Shown: in pieces, positions 19,256 to 27,084 of the stretch
Layout of the letters: each line of letters begins with the position of its first letter
How positions within the stretch are numbered: position 1 is the first letter of the stretch
DNA from: Candidatus Sumerlaeota bacterium
GTDB lineage: Bacteria; UBP6; UBA1177
Direction of reading: 5' to 3'
Assembly (NCBI GenBank): GCA_007132725.1
Contig: SLOD01000125.1
Coordinates: forward strand, 1-35,343
DNA: 35,343 bases
Notes under the pieces: generated by a model
The model's input: only the letters and a program-made list of their open reading frames with translations
What the model was told of the DNA's origin: nothing
Database searches by the model: none
Made by a program: the position numbers and the translations under genes

Positions 19256-20113
19256 ATGAACACTGCAAAACAGATAAAAACAAAGATCTTGAAGTCATTT
19301 GAAAAAGGAGTTCTTCCTGCTTCAATTGTTTTTCACGGCACAGGATCGCAGAAAGAAAAAGATGATTTCGTTATCTCAGTATCAGACAAGATATTGAAAA
19401 TAAAAAGAAACTTATCTGATGACAAGTTCAGAGAACTTGCCCTTTCCAACTCTCTGCCTGACTTTGTTCTTATTTCCAAAGGCTCCACCGGCTCGATAAA
19501 GGTTGATGATATACATAAAATTGATGATATCATTAAATACAAGCCTTTTGAATCTGAAAACCGCATCGTTTATATTAAAGAATCGGAAACAATGACTGTT
19601 CAGGCACAAAATTCACTTTTAAAGAAAATAGAAGAACCAGCTGAAAAAACCTACTATTTTCTCACTACAGCTAAAAAAAACAACTTGCTCCCCACTATTG
19701 TCTCCCGCTGTGTCTCTTTTTATGTTCCCGAAGTTGTTGATGGCAATGACACTCTAAGCCCGCAATGCTTTTTCCCTTTTATAAAGGATATGTATGACCT
19801 GTTCGGAACAGAATTTGTCAATTCTGAAAAAAAACTAATCGAGCTGCAAGCTCTTGAATTCAATCATAAAAGTCTTTCAAGTCTTCAAAAATCTTATGAC
19901 AGGATCACCGAGCTCAATTTTGACGAGTTTGGAAAAGAGGAATACATAAAAAAAACTGTTATAAAAATGAGGCTCGCTTTTTTTTCATTTTTTTTAAAAA
20001 ACAAGTATCCTGACATTGCTGAAAGGATTGCGCTGTTTTTGAATAACAGACAGTTCTTTTCGCTTGAAAGCTCTGTTTTTTATAATATAATTGGAGATGA
20101 AATTGGAAAATAA
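19256..20113 (+). CDS. holB: DNA polymerase III delta' subunit (clamp loader)
   Basis: Delta' is the stator of the sliding-clamp loader. The 285-residue product has the family segment SETMTVQAQNSLLKKIEEPA followed by YYFLTTAKKNNLLPTIVSRC, where the SRC arginine would act in trans on a neighbouring ATPase subunit. The P-loop is degenerate (HGTGSQKEKDDF), as is common for delta', and the four-Cys zinc-binding loop usual in this family is missing. The neighbour is ricT, the same order as holB-yaaT in Bacillus. It overlaps ricT by 17 bases or fewer. Confidence 0.9.
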   Translation: MNTAKQIKTKILKSFEKGVLPASIVFHGTGSQKEKDDFVISVSDKILKIKRNLSDDKFRELALSNSLPDFVLISKGSTGSIKVDDIHKIDDIIKYKPFESENRIVYIKESETMTVQAQNSLLKKIEEPAEKTYYFLTTAKKNNLLPTIVSRCVSFYVPEVVDGNDTLSPQCFFPFIKDMYDLFGTEFVNSEKKLIELQALEFNHKSLSSLQKSYDRITELNFDEFGKEEYIKKTVIKMRLAFFSFFLKNKYPDIAERIALFLNNRQFFSLESSVFYNIIGDEIGK

Positions 20114-21416
20114 CAACAATAATAACAACAGTTTAAATCAGAAGAAAAGACCTTTTCCCTCTTCTTTGGACAGCAACGGTATTGATGACCATGATATTAA
20201 TGAGCTCAAAGATCTGGAAGCAAACGATGAAGGATTTAAAGATGAGGAGTTTCAAAAACATAAAAAGGCTGGAGCTCCGATCGCCCCGCTGGGTGGCGGA
20301 GATGCATATTATTTCGACTACAGTGATCCGGATCCCGCTTTTGAAGATGTTATTGCTATACAATTCCAGAGTGCCGGAAAGGTATACTGGTACCACCATC
20401 CAAGCCAGAAGGAGCCGGGAAATGAATTAAAACAAGGAGATATCATTGTAGCTTACAGCGAAAGAGGAATGGAGCTGGCAACTGTGTTAAATAAATGCAG
20501 AAGAGACTTTGAAAAACAGAATAAAATAAATTTCATCAAAAACGGGTTTTTGAGAAAAGCGACTCCTGCCGACCTTGAAAAAGCTGAAAAACTAGACAAA
20601 AATGCTAAAGAAGCCTGGAAAATATGTGAAAAACTCAATAAAGAACTTGGCATTAAAATGAAAATAGTAAAAGTGAAGTATACCCTCGATGACTCGAAGG
20701 CCATATTTTACTTCTTTGCCAATGGAAGAGTTGACTTCAGAGAGCTGATAAAGAGACTTGCTTATGAGGTTAGAAGAAGGATAGAAATGCGGCAGATCGG
20801 AGTGAGAGATACTACTAAGATCATTGGAGGACTTGGTCCCTGCGGCATGGATCTTTGCTGCAGAAGATTTCTCCATAGTTTCATACCTGTTACAATAAAA
20901 ATGGCAAAAGACCAAAACCTTACCCTAAACCCCAATAAAATATCAGGTATTTGCGGACGTCTGTTTTGCTGTCTCGGGTACGAAAATGATACTTATGAAA
21001 AATTGAGGTCCGACTATCCCCTTGAAGATACTGAAATCATTGATAAAGAGTCGGGCAGAAAAGGTTTTGTGAAAAAACTTAATGTGATCTCCGGCAATTT
21101 AACCATTGTGTTCTATGAAAATAAAGAAGAGTCCGGGAAATACGAAGAGAAGGTAGTTGACAGAAAACTGATTGAATATATAGATAAAAAATGGTATTAC
21201 AACTCTGCGGGAGAATCTACTCTCTTAAAAGAGGTACTTGATGTTGAGCCGGTTCTTTCAAAAGAAAAAGAAGCTCTTGGCTCCTTTTCCGACTCCAGTG
21301 AGAATAAAGAGCAGCAAAACAGAAAAAGGAGAAATAAAAAAAACAGGGGACAGCAACACAGCAACAATAAAAACCGCAATAATACCGTAAAGTCTCAGAA
21401 TAACAACCACAAATAA
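20097..21416 (+). CDS. ricT: PSP1-domain protein, RicT-like Fe-S regulator
   Basis: The core (residues about 75-320) is a PSP1 domain: GDIIVAYSERGMELATVLNK, FYFFANGRVDFRELIKRLAYE, RRIEMRQIGVRDTTKIIGGL. It keeps the Cys-rich pair GPCGMDLCCRRF and GICGRLFCCLGYE, which in Bacillus RicT help bind [4Fe-4S] clusters in the RicA-RicF-RicT complex that affects RNA processing. RicA and RicF are not in this window. Both ends are low-complexity: an Asn run at the N-terminus and a Lys/Asn/Gln tail of about 45 residues. The start is uncertain: ATG 20097 has GGAG directly against it, whereas TTG 20103 has that GGAG at a proper 6-base spacing. Confidence 0.92.
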   Translation: MKLENNNNNNNSLNQKKRPFPSSLDSNGIDDHDINELKDLEANDEGFKDEEFQKHKKAGAPIAPLGGGDAYYFDYSDPDPAFEDVIAIQFQSAGKVYWYHHPSQKEPGNELKQGDIIVAYSERGMELATVLNKCRRDFEKQNKINFIKNGFLRKATPADLEKAEKLDKNAKEAWKICEKLNKELGIKMKIVKVKYTLDDSKAIFYFFANGRVDFRELIKRLAYEVRRRIEMRQIGVRDTTKIIGGLGPCGMDLCCRRFLHSFIPVTIKMAKDQNLTLNPNKISGICGRLFCCLGYENDTYEKLRSDYPLEDTEIIDKESGRKGFVKKLNVISGNLTIVFYENKEESGKYEEKVVDRKLIEYIDKKWYYNSAGESTLLKEVLDVEPVLSKEKEALGSFSDSSENKEQQNRKRRNKKNRGQQHSNNKNRNNTVKSQNNNHK

Positions 21417-21422
21417 GATCAG

Positions 21423-22169
21423 ATGTATATAGATTCCCATGCACACCTTTATATGCTTTCTAAAGAAAAAAAAATATCACTTGAAGATATTTTTTGCGAA
21501 ATGAAAAAAAATAATGTGGGTGCACTTATTAACATATCGGGCAACGAAAAAGAGGCTTTATTTCATGATAAAGAAGTGGTTCCTGCCGCTTTGAAAGCAG
21601 GGGTGGATACTTTGCACTCTGCAGGGATACATCCTCATACCGCTTCTTTGTTTACTGATAATGACATCCGGTGGTTGAAAAAATCTTGTGAAAAACACTC
21701 CGCTGTCGGCGAAATTGGGATAGACACCCACTACAACTTTTCGCCCCCCCAAACGCAGGAAAAAGTGCTTCTAAAGATGGTGGAGCTGGGAATCGAACTT
21801 CAAAAACCCCTGATAATTCATGGCAGATGCGGCGAGAAAAGGATTGTAGAAATACTGGAACACCATGGGCTGAAAGGAAAAAAAGTTCTTTTCCATTGTT
21901 ATACAGGAGATGAAATTATAGCACGCAACATAATAAATAACGGTTGGCACATCTCATTTTCGGGGATAGTCACTTTTAAAAAAGCCGGAGTCCTTACCTC
22001 TATTCTTAAATGGATCGATCTTGACAGGATTTTTTTTGAAACTGACTCCCCCTTTCTGTCACCTCATCCATTCAGAGGCAAAATAAATACTCCTGCAAAA
22101 GTGAAATATATTTATGAATTTGCATCCCGGCTTTTAAATCTTGATGCTGACAAATTAGCGAAAAAATAG
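21423..22169 (+). CDS. tatD: TatD-family metal-dependent hydrolase, probably frameshifted near the end
   Basis: This is a TIM-barrel hydrolase of the TatD family, magnesium-dependent DNA 3'-5' exonucleases. Ligand motifs are visible: SHAH at residues 5-8, AVGEIGIDTHY, KPLIIHGRCGE, VLFHCYTGDE and FFETDSPFLSPHPFRGK. The frame stops after 248 residues at LDADKLAKK, short of the usual ~260. One extra A in the A6 run at 22161-22166 (or a -1 slip) would continue as IEKNFKTFFDREKL to a TAA at 22208-22210, giving family length and a 3-base gap to the next gene. The end coordinate given is for the sequence as it stands. The ATG lies 6 bases after the ricT stop. Confidence 0.92.
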   Translation: MYIDSHAHLYMLSKEKKISLEDIFCEMKKNNVGALINISGNEKEALFHDKEVVPAALKAGVDTLHSAGIHPHTASLFTDNDIRWLKKSCEKHSAVGEIGIDTHYNFSPPQTQEKVLLKMVELGIELQKPLIIHGRCGEKRIVEILEHHGLKGKKVLFHCYTGDEIIARNIINNGWHISFSGIVTFKKAGVLTSILKWIDLDRIFFETDSPFLSPHPFRGKINTPAKVKYIYEFASRLLNLDADKLAKK

Positions 22170-22213
22170 AAAAGAACTTTAAAACTTTTTTTGATAGAGA
22201 AAAACTTTAAACA

Positions 22214-23242
22214 ATGACTCCAACTGCATACTTTACTACTTCTGTTCCTGTTGAAATAATTGTTGCAGCCGGCTATAAACCTGTTGATCTTAATAACAGA
22301 TTTATATCTGACCATAACCCCCTGTCTCTTGTTGAAAACGCTGAATCACTTGGGTTTCCAGGCAGTTGCTGTGCCTGGATAAAAGGACTCTACTCTGTTA
22401 TTTTAAAACTTGACTACGAGAAAAAGAGGACAAAAGAAGATGTTTTTATAGCAGTTACGGAGGGAGACTGTTCAAATGCGAAAGTTCTTGAAGAGATCGT
22501 TTCTGTTAAAACAAAGCTTAAAACATTTTTGTTCGGTTATCCGGCATCCCGTTCCACACATAAAGTAAATAGTGAAATGAAAAGACTTGCATCTTTTCTG
22601 GGCACCACTCTTGAAAGGTCGGAACAAATCAGAAAAGATATGAAGCCCTTAAGAGAAAAACTTGCACAGCTTGACAGATTAAGCTATTTATATCCTGGAC
22701 TTATAACAGGTTTTGAAAACCATTCCTGGCTGGTGTCTTCTTCTGATATGAATGGCGACCCGGAGATGTTTCAAAAGGAACTTGATGTTTTTTTAAATGA
22801 AGTTGAAACAAGAAAGAAAAATTGGAATTGTCCGCCCAAAGTAAAAAAAATAGGATTTTTAGGGGTTCCCCCTATTATACCCGTTCATGAATTTATTCAA
22901 GAAAAAGGCGGGGTTGTCATATTCAATGAGATTCAAAGAGAATTCTCGATGACAGGGAACCACAGCTCTCTTGCAAAACAGTATGCTCAATACACATACC
23001 CCTACTCCGCCCGGTTCCGGTTTAAAAAGGCTCTAAATGAAGTTAAAAAAAGAAAGATCGATGGAATTGTTCACTATGTACAATCTTTTTGCCACAGGCA
23101 GATAGAGGATATGATCTTGCGTGATATGATAACGGAAGAAAATCTCAACATACCTGTTTTGACTATTGAAGGTGACAAACCTTTAGGTTCTATAGATGGA
23201 AGGCTTTCAACAAGGATAGAAGCATTCCTTGAAACTATCTGA
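22214..23242 (+). CDS. 2-hydroxyacyl-CoA dehydratase D-component family Fe-S protein (HgdB-like)
   Basis: This 342-residue protein belongs to the HgdB/FldC/BcrC superfamily of [4Fe-4S] dehydratase and reductase subunits. Family features are AYFTTSVPVEIIVAAGYKPV near the start, FPGSCCAWIKGLY (Cys52/Cys53), EGDCSNAK, VQSFCHRQIEDMILR, and the end block LTIEGDKPLGSIDGRLSTRI. Three Cys positions suit a cluster with one open iron site. No partner subunit and no ASKHA-type activator ATPase lies nearby, so it may be a stand-alone homologue such as the double-cubane cluster proteins or YjiM-type proteins of unknown substrate. It directly follows tatD; the ribosome site is weak. Confidence 0.85.
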   Translation: MTPTAYFTTSVPVEIIVAAGYKPVDLNNRFISDHNPLSLVENAESLGFPGSCCAWIKGLYSVILKLDYEKKRTKEDVFIAVTEGDCSNAKVLEEIVSVKTKLKTFLFGYPASRSTHKVNSEMKRLASFLGTTLERSEQIRKDMKPLREKLAQLDRLSYLYPGLITGFENHSWLVSSSDMNGDPEMFQKELDVFLNEVETRKKNWNCPPKVKKIGFLGVPPIIPVHEFIQEKGGVVIFNEIQREFSMTGNHSSLAKQYAQYTYPYSARFRFKKALNEVKKRKIDGIVHYVQSFCHRQIEDMILRDMITEENLNIPVLTIEGDKPLGSIDGRLSTRIEAFLETI

Positions 23243-23247
23243 TATCC

Positions 23248-24180
23248 TTAAGTCTTATTAAGAAGTTTCTGTTTTTTTATCCTTGTAAACTTTTCTTTTT
23301 TTCTAACCATATTGAACGATGTGAGATATTCATTTGGAACAACAAAGTTGGTTTCTCCTTTTTCAGCCAGCATTTCAATTGCTTTTCCTACCACTATCTG
23401 TGAGATGTTGTGAGGATATATGTCCGGAATGTTTTGAGAAACAGGAAGTCCTATTCTTATGACAGGAGCGGAGATCAACATAGCTGTTATAAAGAGTTGT
23501 GCAGACCTTTTGATTACAGTATCAACTTCTGTCATATTGACCGAGCCATTTTCAATATCATCGTAGATTTCTGTTCCTTTTAATGGAACAAAAGGGTATA
23601 TTCTAAGATAATCGGGCTTTAATTTTTCCAGAGATTCCAAAGTTATTTCAATATCTTTACAACTTTCATAAGGGTATCCTGTCATCAGTTGTACTACCGT
23701 TTTAAGCCCTTTTTCTTTTAAGATGTAAATACTTTTAAATACAACATCGCTTTTGTGTCCCCTTTTCATTCTTTCAAGAAGTTTGTCAGACATGGTCTGA
23801 ACACCGATTTCTATAGTCTTGAAGCCATTTTTTTTAAGAATATCAACAACATCTCTGTTTATCGCATCCGGTCTGGCTGAACATCTTAAACTATCCACTT
23901 TACCTTTTTCAACTAACTTTCTCCCTTCTTCCACATATCTCATCATTTCATTAAAAGGGAGGGATGTAAAGCTTCCTCCGTAAAAAGAGAGCTCTGTGAC
24001 TTTTCTTTTTTTTGAAAAACTGAGGTAATTATCAACAGTTGCCTCTATTTCTCCAATCTGAGACCCTGTGCCTGTAATTTTTTTCTGATCACAAAAAGCA
24101 CACCTGTTCGAACATCCCATATGAGGGATAAACACTGGAATAACAAGTGGTTTTTCTTTGGGAGAGATGAACTCGATCAT
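23248..24180 (-). CDS. Radical SAM protein of the Elp3-like group
   Basis: The 310-residue protein has the radical SAM cluster motif near the N-terminus, GCSNRCAFCDQKKITG (CxxxCxxC), then FYGGSFTSLP (the GGE-type region), CSARPDAINRDVVDILKKNG, IEIGVQTMSDKLLERMKRGH and VQLMTGYPYE. This matches Elp3/HemN-like SPASM-free radical SAM proteins found in many anaerobes. The C-terminal acetyltransferase domain of true Elp3 is absent, and the substrate is unknown. It is not HydE or HydG, despite lying downstream of hydrogenase genes. It follows the nuclease-like lipoprotein gene by 18 bases, probably as one transcript. Confidence 0.88.
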   Translation of the reverse strand: MIEFISPKEKPLVIPVFIPHMGCSNRCAFCDQKKITGTGSQIGEIEATVDNYLSFSKKRKVTELSFYGGSFTSLPFNEMMRYVEEGRKLVEKGKVDSLRCSARPDAINRDVVDILKKNGFKTIEIGVQTMSDKLLERMKRGHKSDVVFKSIYILKEKGLKTVVQLMTGYPYESCKDIEITLESLEKLKPDYLRIYPFVPLKGTEIYDDIENGSVNMTEVDTVIKRSAQLFITAMLISAPVIRIGLPVSQNIPDIYPHNISQIVVGKAIEMLAEKGETNFVVPNEYLTSFNMVRKKEKFTRIKKQKLLNKT

Positions 24181-24198
24181 TTTTGTACTACCTGAAAA

Positions 24199-25194
24199 CT
24201 AAAATATAAAAGTTGCTTTAAGTGCCGCATGGTCCGAACTTATGAGAGTATAGGCACCATGATCCCTGATAACTTCTGCACTCCCCTTTTTATAGGAACC
24301 TCTACCGTTTTGTATATGAAAAAGATGATCTATGGCAATAGGCCCGTCATACCAGTAAGTTGCCTGATCTTCTTCCGGAAGTTCCGAAGCAACCCTCAGT
24401 AACATCGGTGATTTTTCCAGAGTATCTATCGGTGGAGATCCAGGGGTGTCATTCAGATCCCCTCCCAAAACAACAAGGTGGGTGTCACCGTTTATTGATG
24501 CACTTTCCATAATTATTTTAAGAGCGGCTTCTGCTTCGGCCAGTCTTCTGTCAGGATCATCATTAAACTTTGATTTAAAGTGTGCACTGAAAACTATAAT
24601 ATTCCGATTCCCGTAATTTATTTCAGCTTCAAGAAAAGCTCTTGTAAAGGAGGTCGTTCCCCCCTGAGGAAGTGGAATAGGATCAAGATGTTTTTTTGTA
24701 AGCAGGATTTGACCCTTGGTTATTACAGCGGTATTGATCGAGCCTGGCCCTCCTTTTTGAGCCAGATATGAATCTGTGTAAAGAAAATCCAGCTCTTCTA
24801 TAAGGTCATCCAGACAACTCTGCTTTTCAACTTCCTGCAATAATACAATATCGGCATCTATCAGTTTTATGGCATCGGCAATATCTTTTATTTTTTTTGA
24901 ATACTCTTTCACAGTAAGTTGTTTTTCAAAGTCATTTTTACTGCAATATCCGCTGTCACACACAATATCAAAAAAAAGTTCCGTATTATAGGTGGCAATT
25001 ACAATTTCTGATATTTTTTCTTCTGTCTGGTCAGATCGTTCCTCCTGATCGAAATCATCCTGATACTCTACATATTCAAACTGCTCCAACTGTTCCTGGA
25101 GGTCTGAGATATCCCCCCCCTTAAAAGAACAGGAGCATAAAAACAAGGAAATTAAAAAGGGGAAAACAGAAACAAAAAACAAAATCTTTTTCAA
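24199..25194 (-). CDS. Exported endonuclease/exonuclease/phosphatase-family lipoprotein
   Basis: A signal peptide (MKKILFFVSVFPFLISLFL) ends in the lipobox LCSC, so the 331-residue protein should be lipid-anchored. An acidic linker (EQFEYVEYQDDFDQEERSDQ) precedes an EEP domain: IATYNTELFF with the metal-site Asn, LLQEVEKQ with the metal-binding Glu, LGGDLNDTPGSPP with the Asp/Asn pair, AIDHLFHI, and the final SSDHAAL with the catalytic His. All key residues are present. Members cleave DNA, RNA or phosphoesters; which one cannot be told. A Cys pair (IVCDSGYC) lies in an insertion after the first motif and may form a disulfide. The start is TTG 25194, fixed by AGGAG at 6-base spacing. Confidence 0.88.
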   Translation of the reverse strand: MKKILFFVSVFPFLISLFLCSCSFKGGDISDLQEQLEQFEYVEYQDDFDQEERSDQTEEKISEIVIATYNTELFFDIVCDSGYCSKNDFEKQLTVKEYSKKIKDIADAIKLIDADIVLLQEVEKQSCLDDLIEELDFLYTDSYLAQKGGPGSINTAVITKGQILLTKKHLDPIPLPQGGTTSFTRAFLEAEINYGNRNIIVFSAHFKSKFNDDPDRRLAEAEAALKIIMESASINGDTHLVVLGGDLNDTPGSPPIDTLEKSPMLLRVASELPEEDQATYWYDGPIAIDHLFHIQNGRGSYKKGSAEVIRDHGAYTLISSDHAALKATFIF

Positions 25195-25226
25195 AATATA
25201 CTCCTGAAAAACAAAGTTTCTTCCTG

Positions 25227-25255
25227 ATTTTATTTTTATATGATCAATGTGTCAA
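25227..25255 (-). promoter_or_regulatory. Promoter of the nuclease-like lipoprotein gene
   Basis: On the minus strand, a perfect TTGACA (25250-25255) and TAAAAT (25227-25232) are spaced by 17 bases in the 88-base gap after the hydrogenase gene. The expected start near 25220 leaves a short leader that contains the AGGAG at 25201-25205. This makes the lipoprotein and radical SAM genes a transcript independent of the hydrogenase operon. Confidence 0.6.
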
Positions 25256-25282
25256 GATAGCTGATTAGGGTGTGTTAACTTT

Positions 25283-27064
25283 TTATTTAAGAAGATGAGC
25301 TTTTGATTTGTAGTGTGTGTGGAGAAGTTCGTGGGCTTTGTGGCTGTTTGGTTTTTCAAGGAACTCCTTGTATATCTGTGCAACTGCAGGGCTTTCATGA
25401 GATTTTCTGAGCTCTCTGTTTTCATCTTCTTTGTAAATCGCCGCCGCTCTCTTTGCTTTGATCTCCCATGATGTCGGTTTTGCCTGACCACCGCCACCGA
25501 TACATCCGCCGGGACAACACATTACTTCAACAAAGTGATAGCTTTTTTCGCCTGCTTTTATAGCATCAAGAAGTTTCCTTGCGTTTCCTGTGGAGTTAGC
25601 CACAGCAACCTTTACAGTAACACCTTTGAGCCATTCATAACCTTCTGCTGTTTTTTCAATGGTCACATCTGCTTCTTTTATTCCCTGAAGACCTCTTACC
25701 GGAGTGAATTCAAGAGTAAGAGCATCACCTGTTACTATTTCCCAAACAGTTCTAAGGGCAGCTTCCATAACACCGCCTGAGTTGGCAAAAATGTCTGCGG
25801 CACCGGTTGAGATACCCATTGGATCATCAGGTTTGATATCTTCAAGTTTATCAAAATCGATGTTTGCGGTCTTTATCATTTTTGCAAATTCTCTTGTTGT
25901 AAGAACGACATCAACATCTTTGTAACCTCTTGCGTTCATTTCAGGTCTGTCACATTCAAACTTCTTTGCAGTACAAGGCATTATTGAGATGACTCTGATC
26001 TTTGAAGGATCTATGCCCACCTTTTCAGCGTAGTAAGTTTTTGCAAGAGGCCCGAACATTTGCTGAGGTGACTTGCATGTTGAAAGATTATCAAGAAAAT
26101 CAGGATAGTAAGTTTCAATGAAGTTGATCCATCCAGGAGAACAGGAAGTAAACATCGGTAGAGCTATATCCGTTTTTCCTTCTTTAACAGCATTGGTAAC
26201 TCTTGTAAGAAACTCTGTTCCCTCTTCAAGAATTGTAAGGTCTGCAGTAAAGTTTGTGTCCATTGCTTTGTCAAAACCAAGTTTTTTGATCGCTGCAAAC
26301 ATCTTGGGAGCGCTGAGATAGCCTTCTTCAAGTCCGCAAGCTTCACCGATACCGGCTCTGATAGCGGGTGCTGTCTGGACAACTGTATGAATTTCAGGAT
26401 CATCAATAAAAGACCATGCTATTTCTGTATCATCTCTTTCAATAAGAGCTCCTACCGGGCAAACATTTATGCACTGACCACATGAAATACATGCAGTTTC
26501 AGCAAGAGGTTTCTCCATGGTTGTCATAGCCATTTTTTCATATCCGCGGCCTGTCCAGTCAAGGGCGTTAACTGTCTGCACCTCATTGCACATACGGATA
26601 CATCTTCCGCAGTTAACACATTTTGAAGGATCTCTCTGGACAATGAGAGAGTTGTCCAAAGGATGTTCAAAATCGGGCTGTATTTCAAAACGGACATCTC
26701 TGATATTGAGTTTATCTGCAATATCCTGAAGTTCACAGTTCTTATTGCTGTCACAGTTGAGGCATTCGGTATTGTGACGGGATATTATGAGCTCAACTAT
26801 CATTTTACGGGCTTTTCTGAGTTCGGTGGTGTTAGTTTTAACATTCATGCCGCCCCACACTTTAAATGCACAGGAAGGTTGAAACAGAGGCATGCCTTCT
26901 ATTTCAACGATACATACTCTGCAGTTTCCAGTATCTCTCAGGTCGGGATGGTAGCAGAGAGTCGGAATGTCAACCCCTGCAAGCTGTGCTGCCTGAAGCA
27001 CAGTAAAATCGGCGGGAACATTAACTTCTATTCCGTCGATCGTAACTTTTACTTTATCTGACAT
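25283..27064 (-). CDS. hydA: [FeFe] hydrogenase catalytic subunit (HydA/HndD type)
   Basis: This 593-residue enzyme reduces protons or oxidises H2 at an H-cluster. In order: a [2Fe-2S] domain (Cys37, 48, 51, 65); a His-Cys3 [4Fe-4S] site (His97, Cys101, 104, 110); two [4Fe-4S] ferredoxin sites (Cys149-159 and Cys192-202); the H-cluster domain with L1 TSCSPGW (Cys308, Ser309), L2 IMPCTAKKFE (Cys364) and L3 EVMCCPGGCIGGGGQ (Cys517, Cys521); and a C-terminal small-subunit-like tail. L1 reads TSCS, not the textbook TSCC. The N-terminal cluster set is that of NAD(P)-linked multimeric enzymes. It lies 20 bases after a NuoF-like gene, with AAGGAG before its ATG. The HydE/F/G maturases are outside the window. 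Confidence 0.97.
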   Translation of the reverse strand: MSDKVKVTIDGIEVNVPADFTVLQAAQLAGVDIPTLCYHPDLRDTGNCRVCIVEIEGMPLFQPSCAFKVWGGMNVKTNTTELRKARKMIVELIISRHNTECLNCDSNKNCELQDIADKLNIRDVRFEIQPDFEHPLDNSLIVQRDPSKCVNCGRCIRMCNEVQTVNALDWTGRGYEKMAMTTMEKPLAETACISCGQCINVCPVGALIERDDTEIAWSFIDDPEIHTVVQTAPAIRAGIGEACGLEEGYLSAPKMFAAIKKLGFDKAMDTNFTADLTILEEGTEFLTRVTNAVKEGKTDIALPMFTSCSPGWINFIETYYPDFLDNLSTCKSPQQMFGPLAKTYYAEKVGIDPSKIRVISIMPCTAKKFECDRPEMNARGYKDVDVVLTTREFAKMIKTANIDFDKLEDIKPDDPMGISTGAADIFANSGGVMEAALRTVWEIVTGDALTLEFTPVRGLQGIKEADVTIEKTAEGYEWLKGVTVKVAVANSTGNARKLLDAIKAGEKSYHFVEVMCCPGGCIGGGGQAKPTSWEIKAKRAAAIYKEDENRELRKSHESPAVAQIYKEFLEKPNSHKAHELLHTHYKSKAHLLK

Positions 27065-27084
27065 TTTATTACTCCTTAATTTGT

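Noticed and set aside
23247-23278. Hairpin CTTAA/TTAAG and T-run after the HgdB-like gene
   Set aside because: A 5-bp, AT-only stem is too weak to call, though some terminator must exist near here.
23248-24180. Hydrogenase maturase HydE or HydG
   Set aside because: The cluster motif and following segments are of the Elp3-like type and it has its own promoter unit with the EEP gene.
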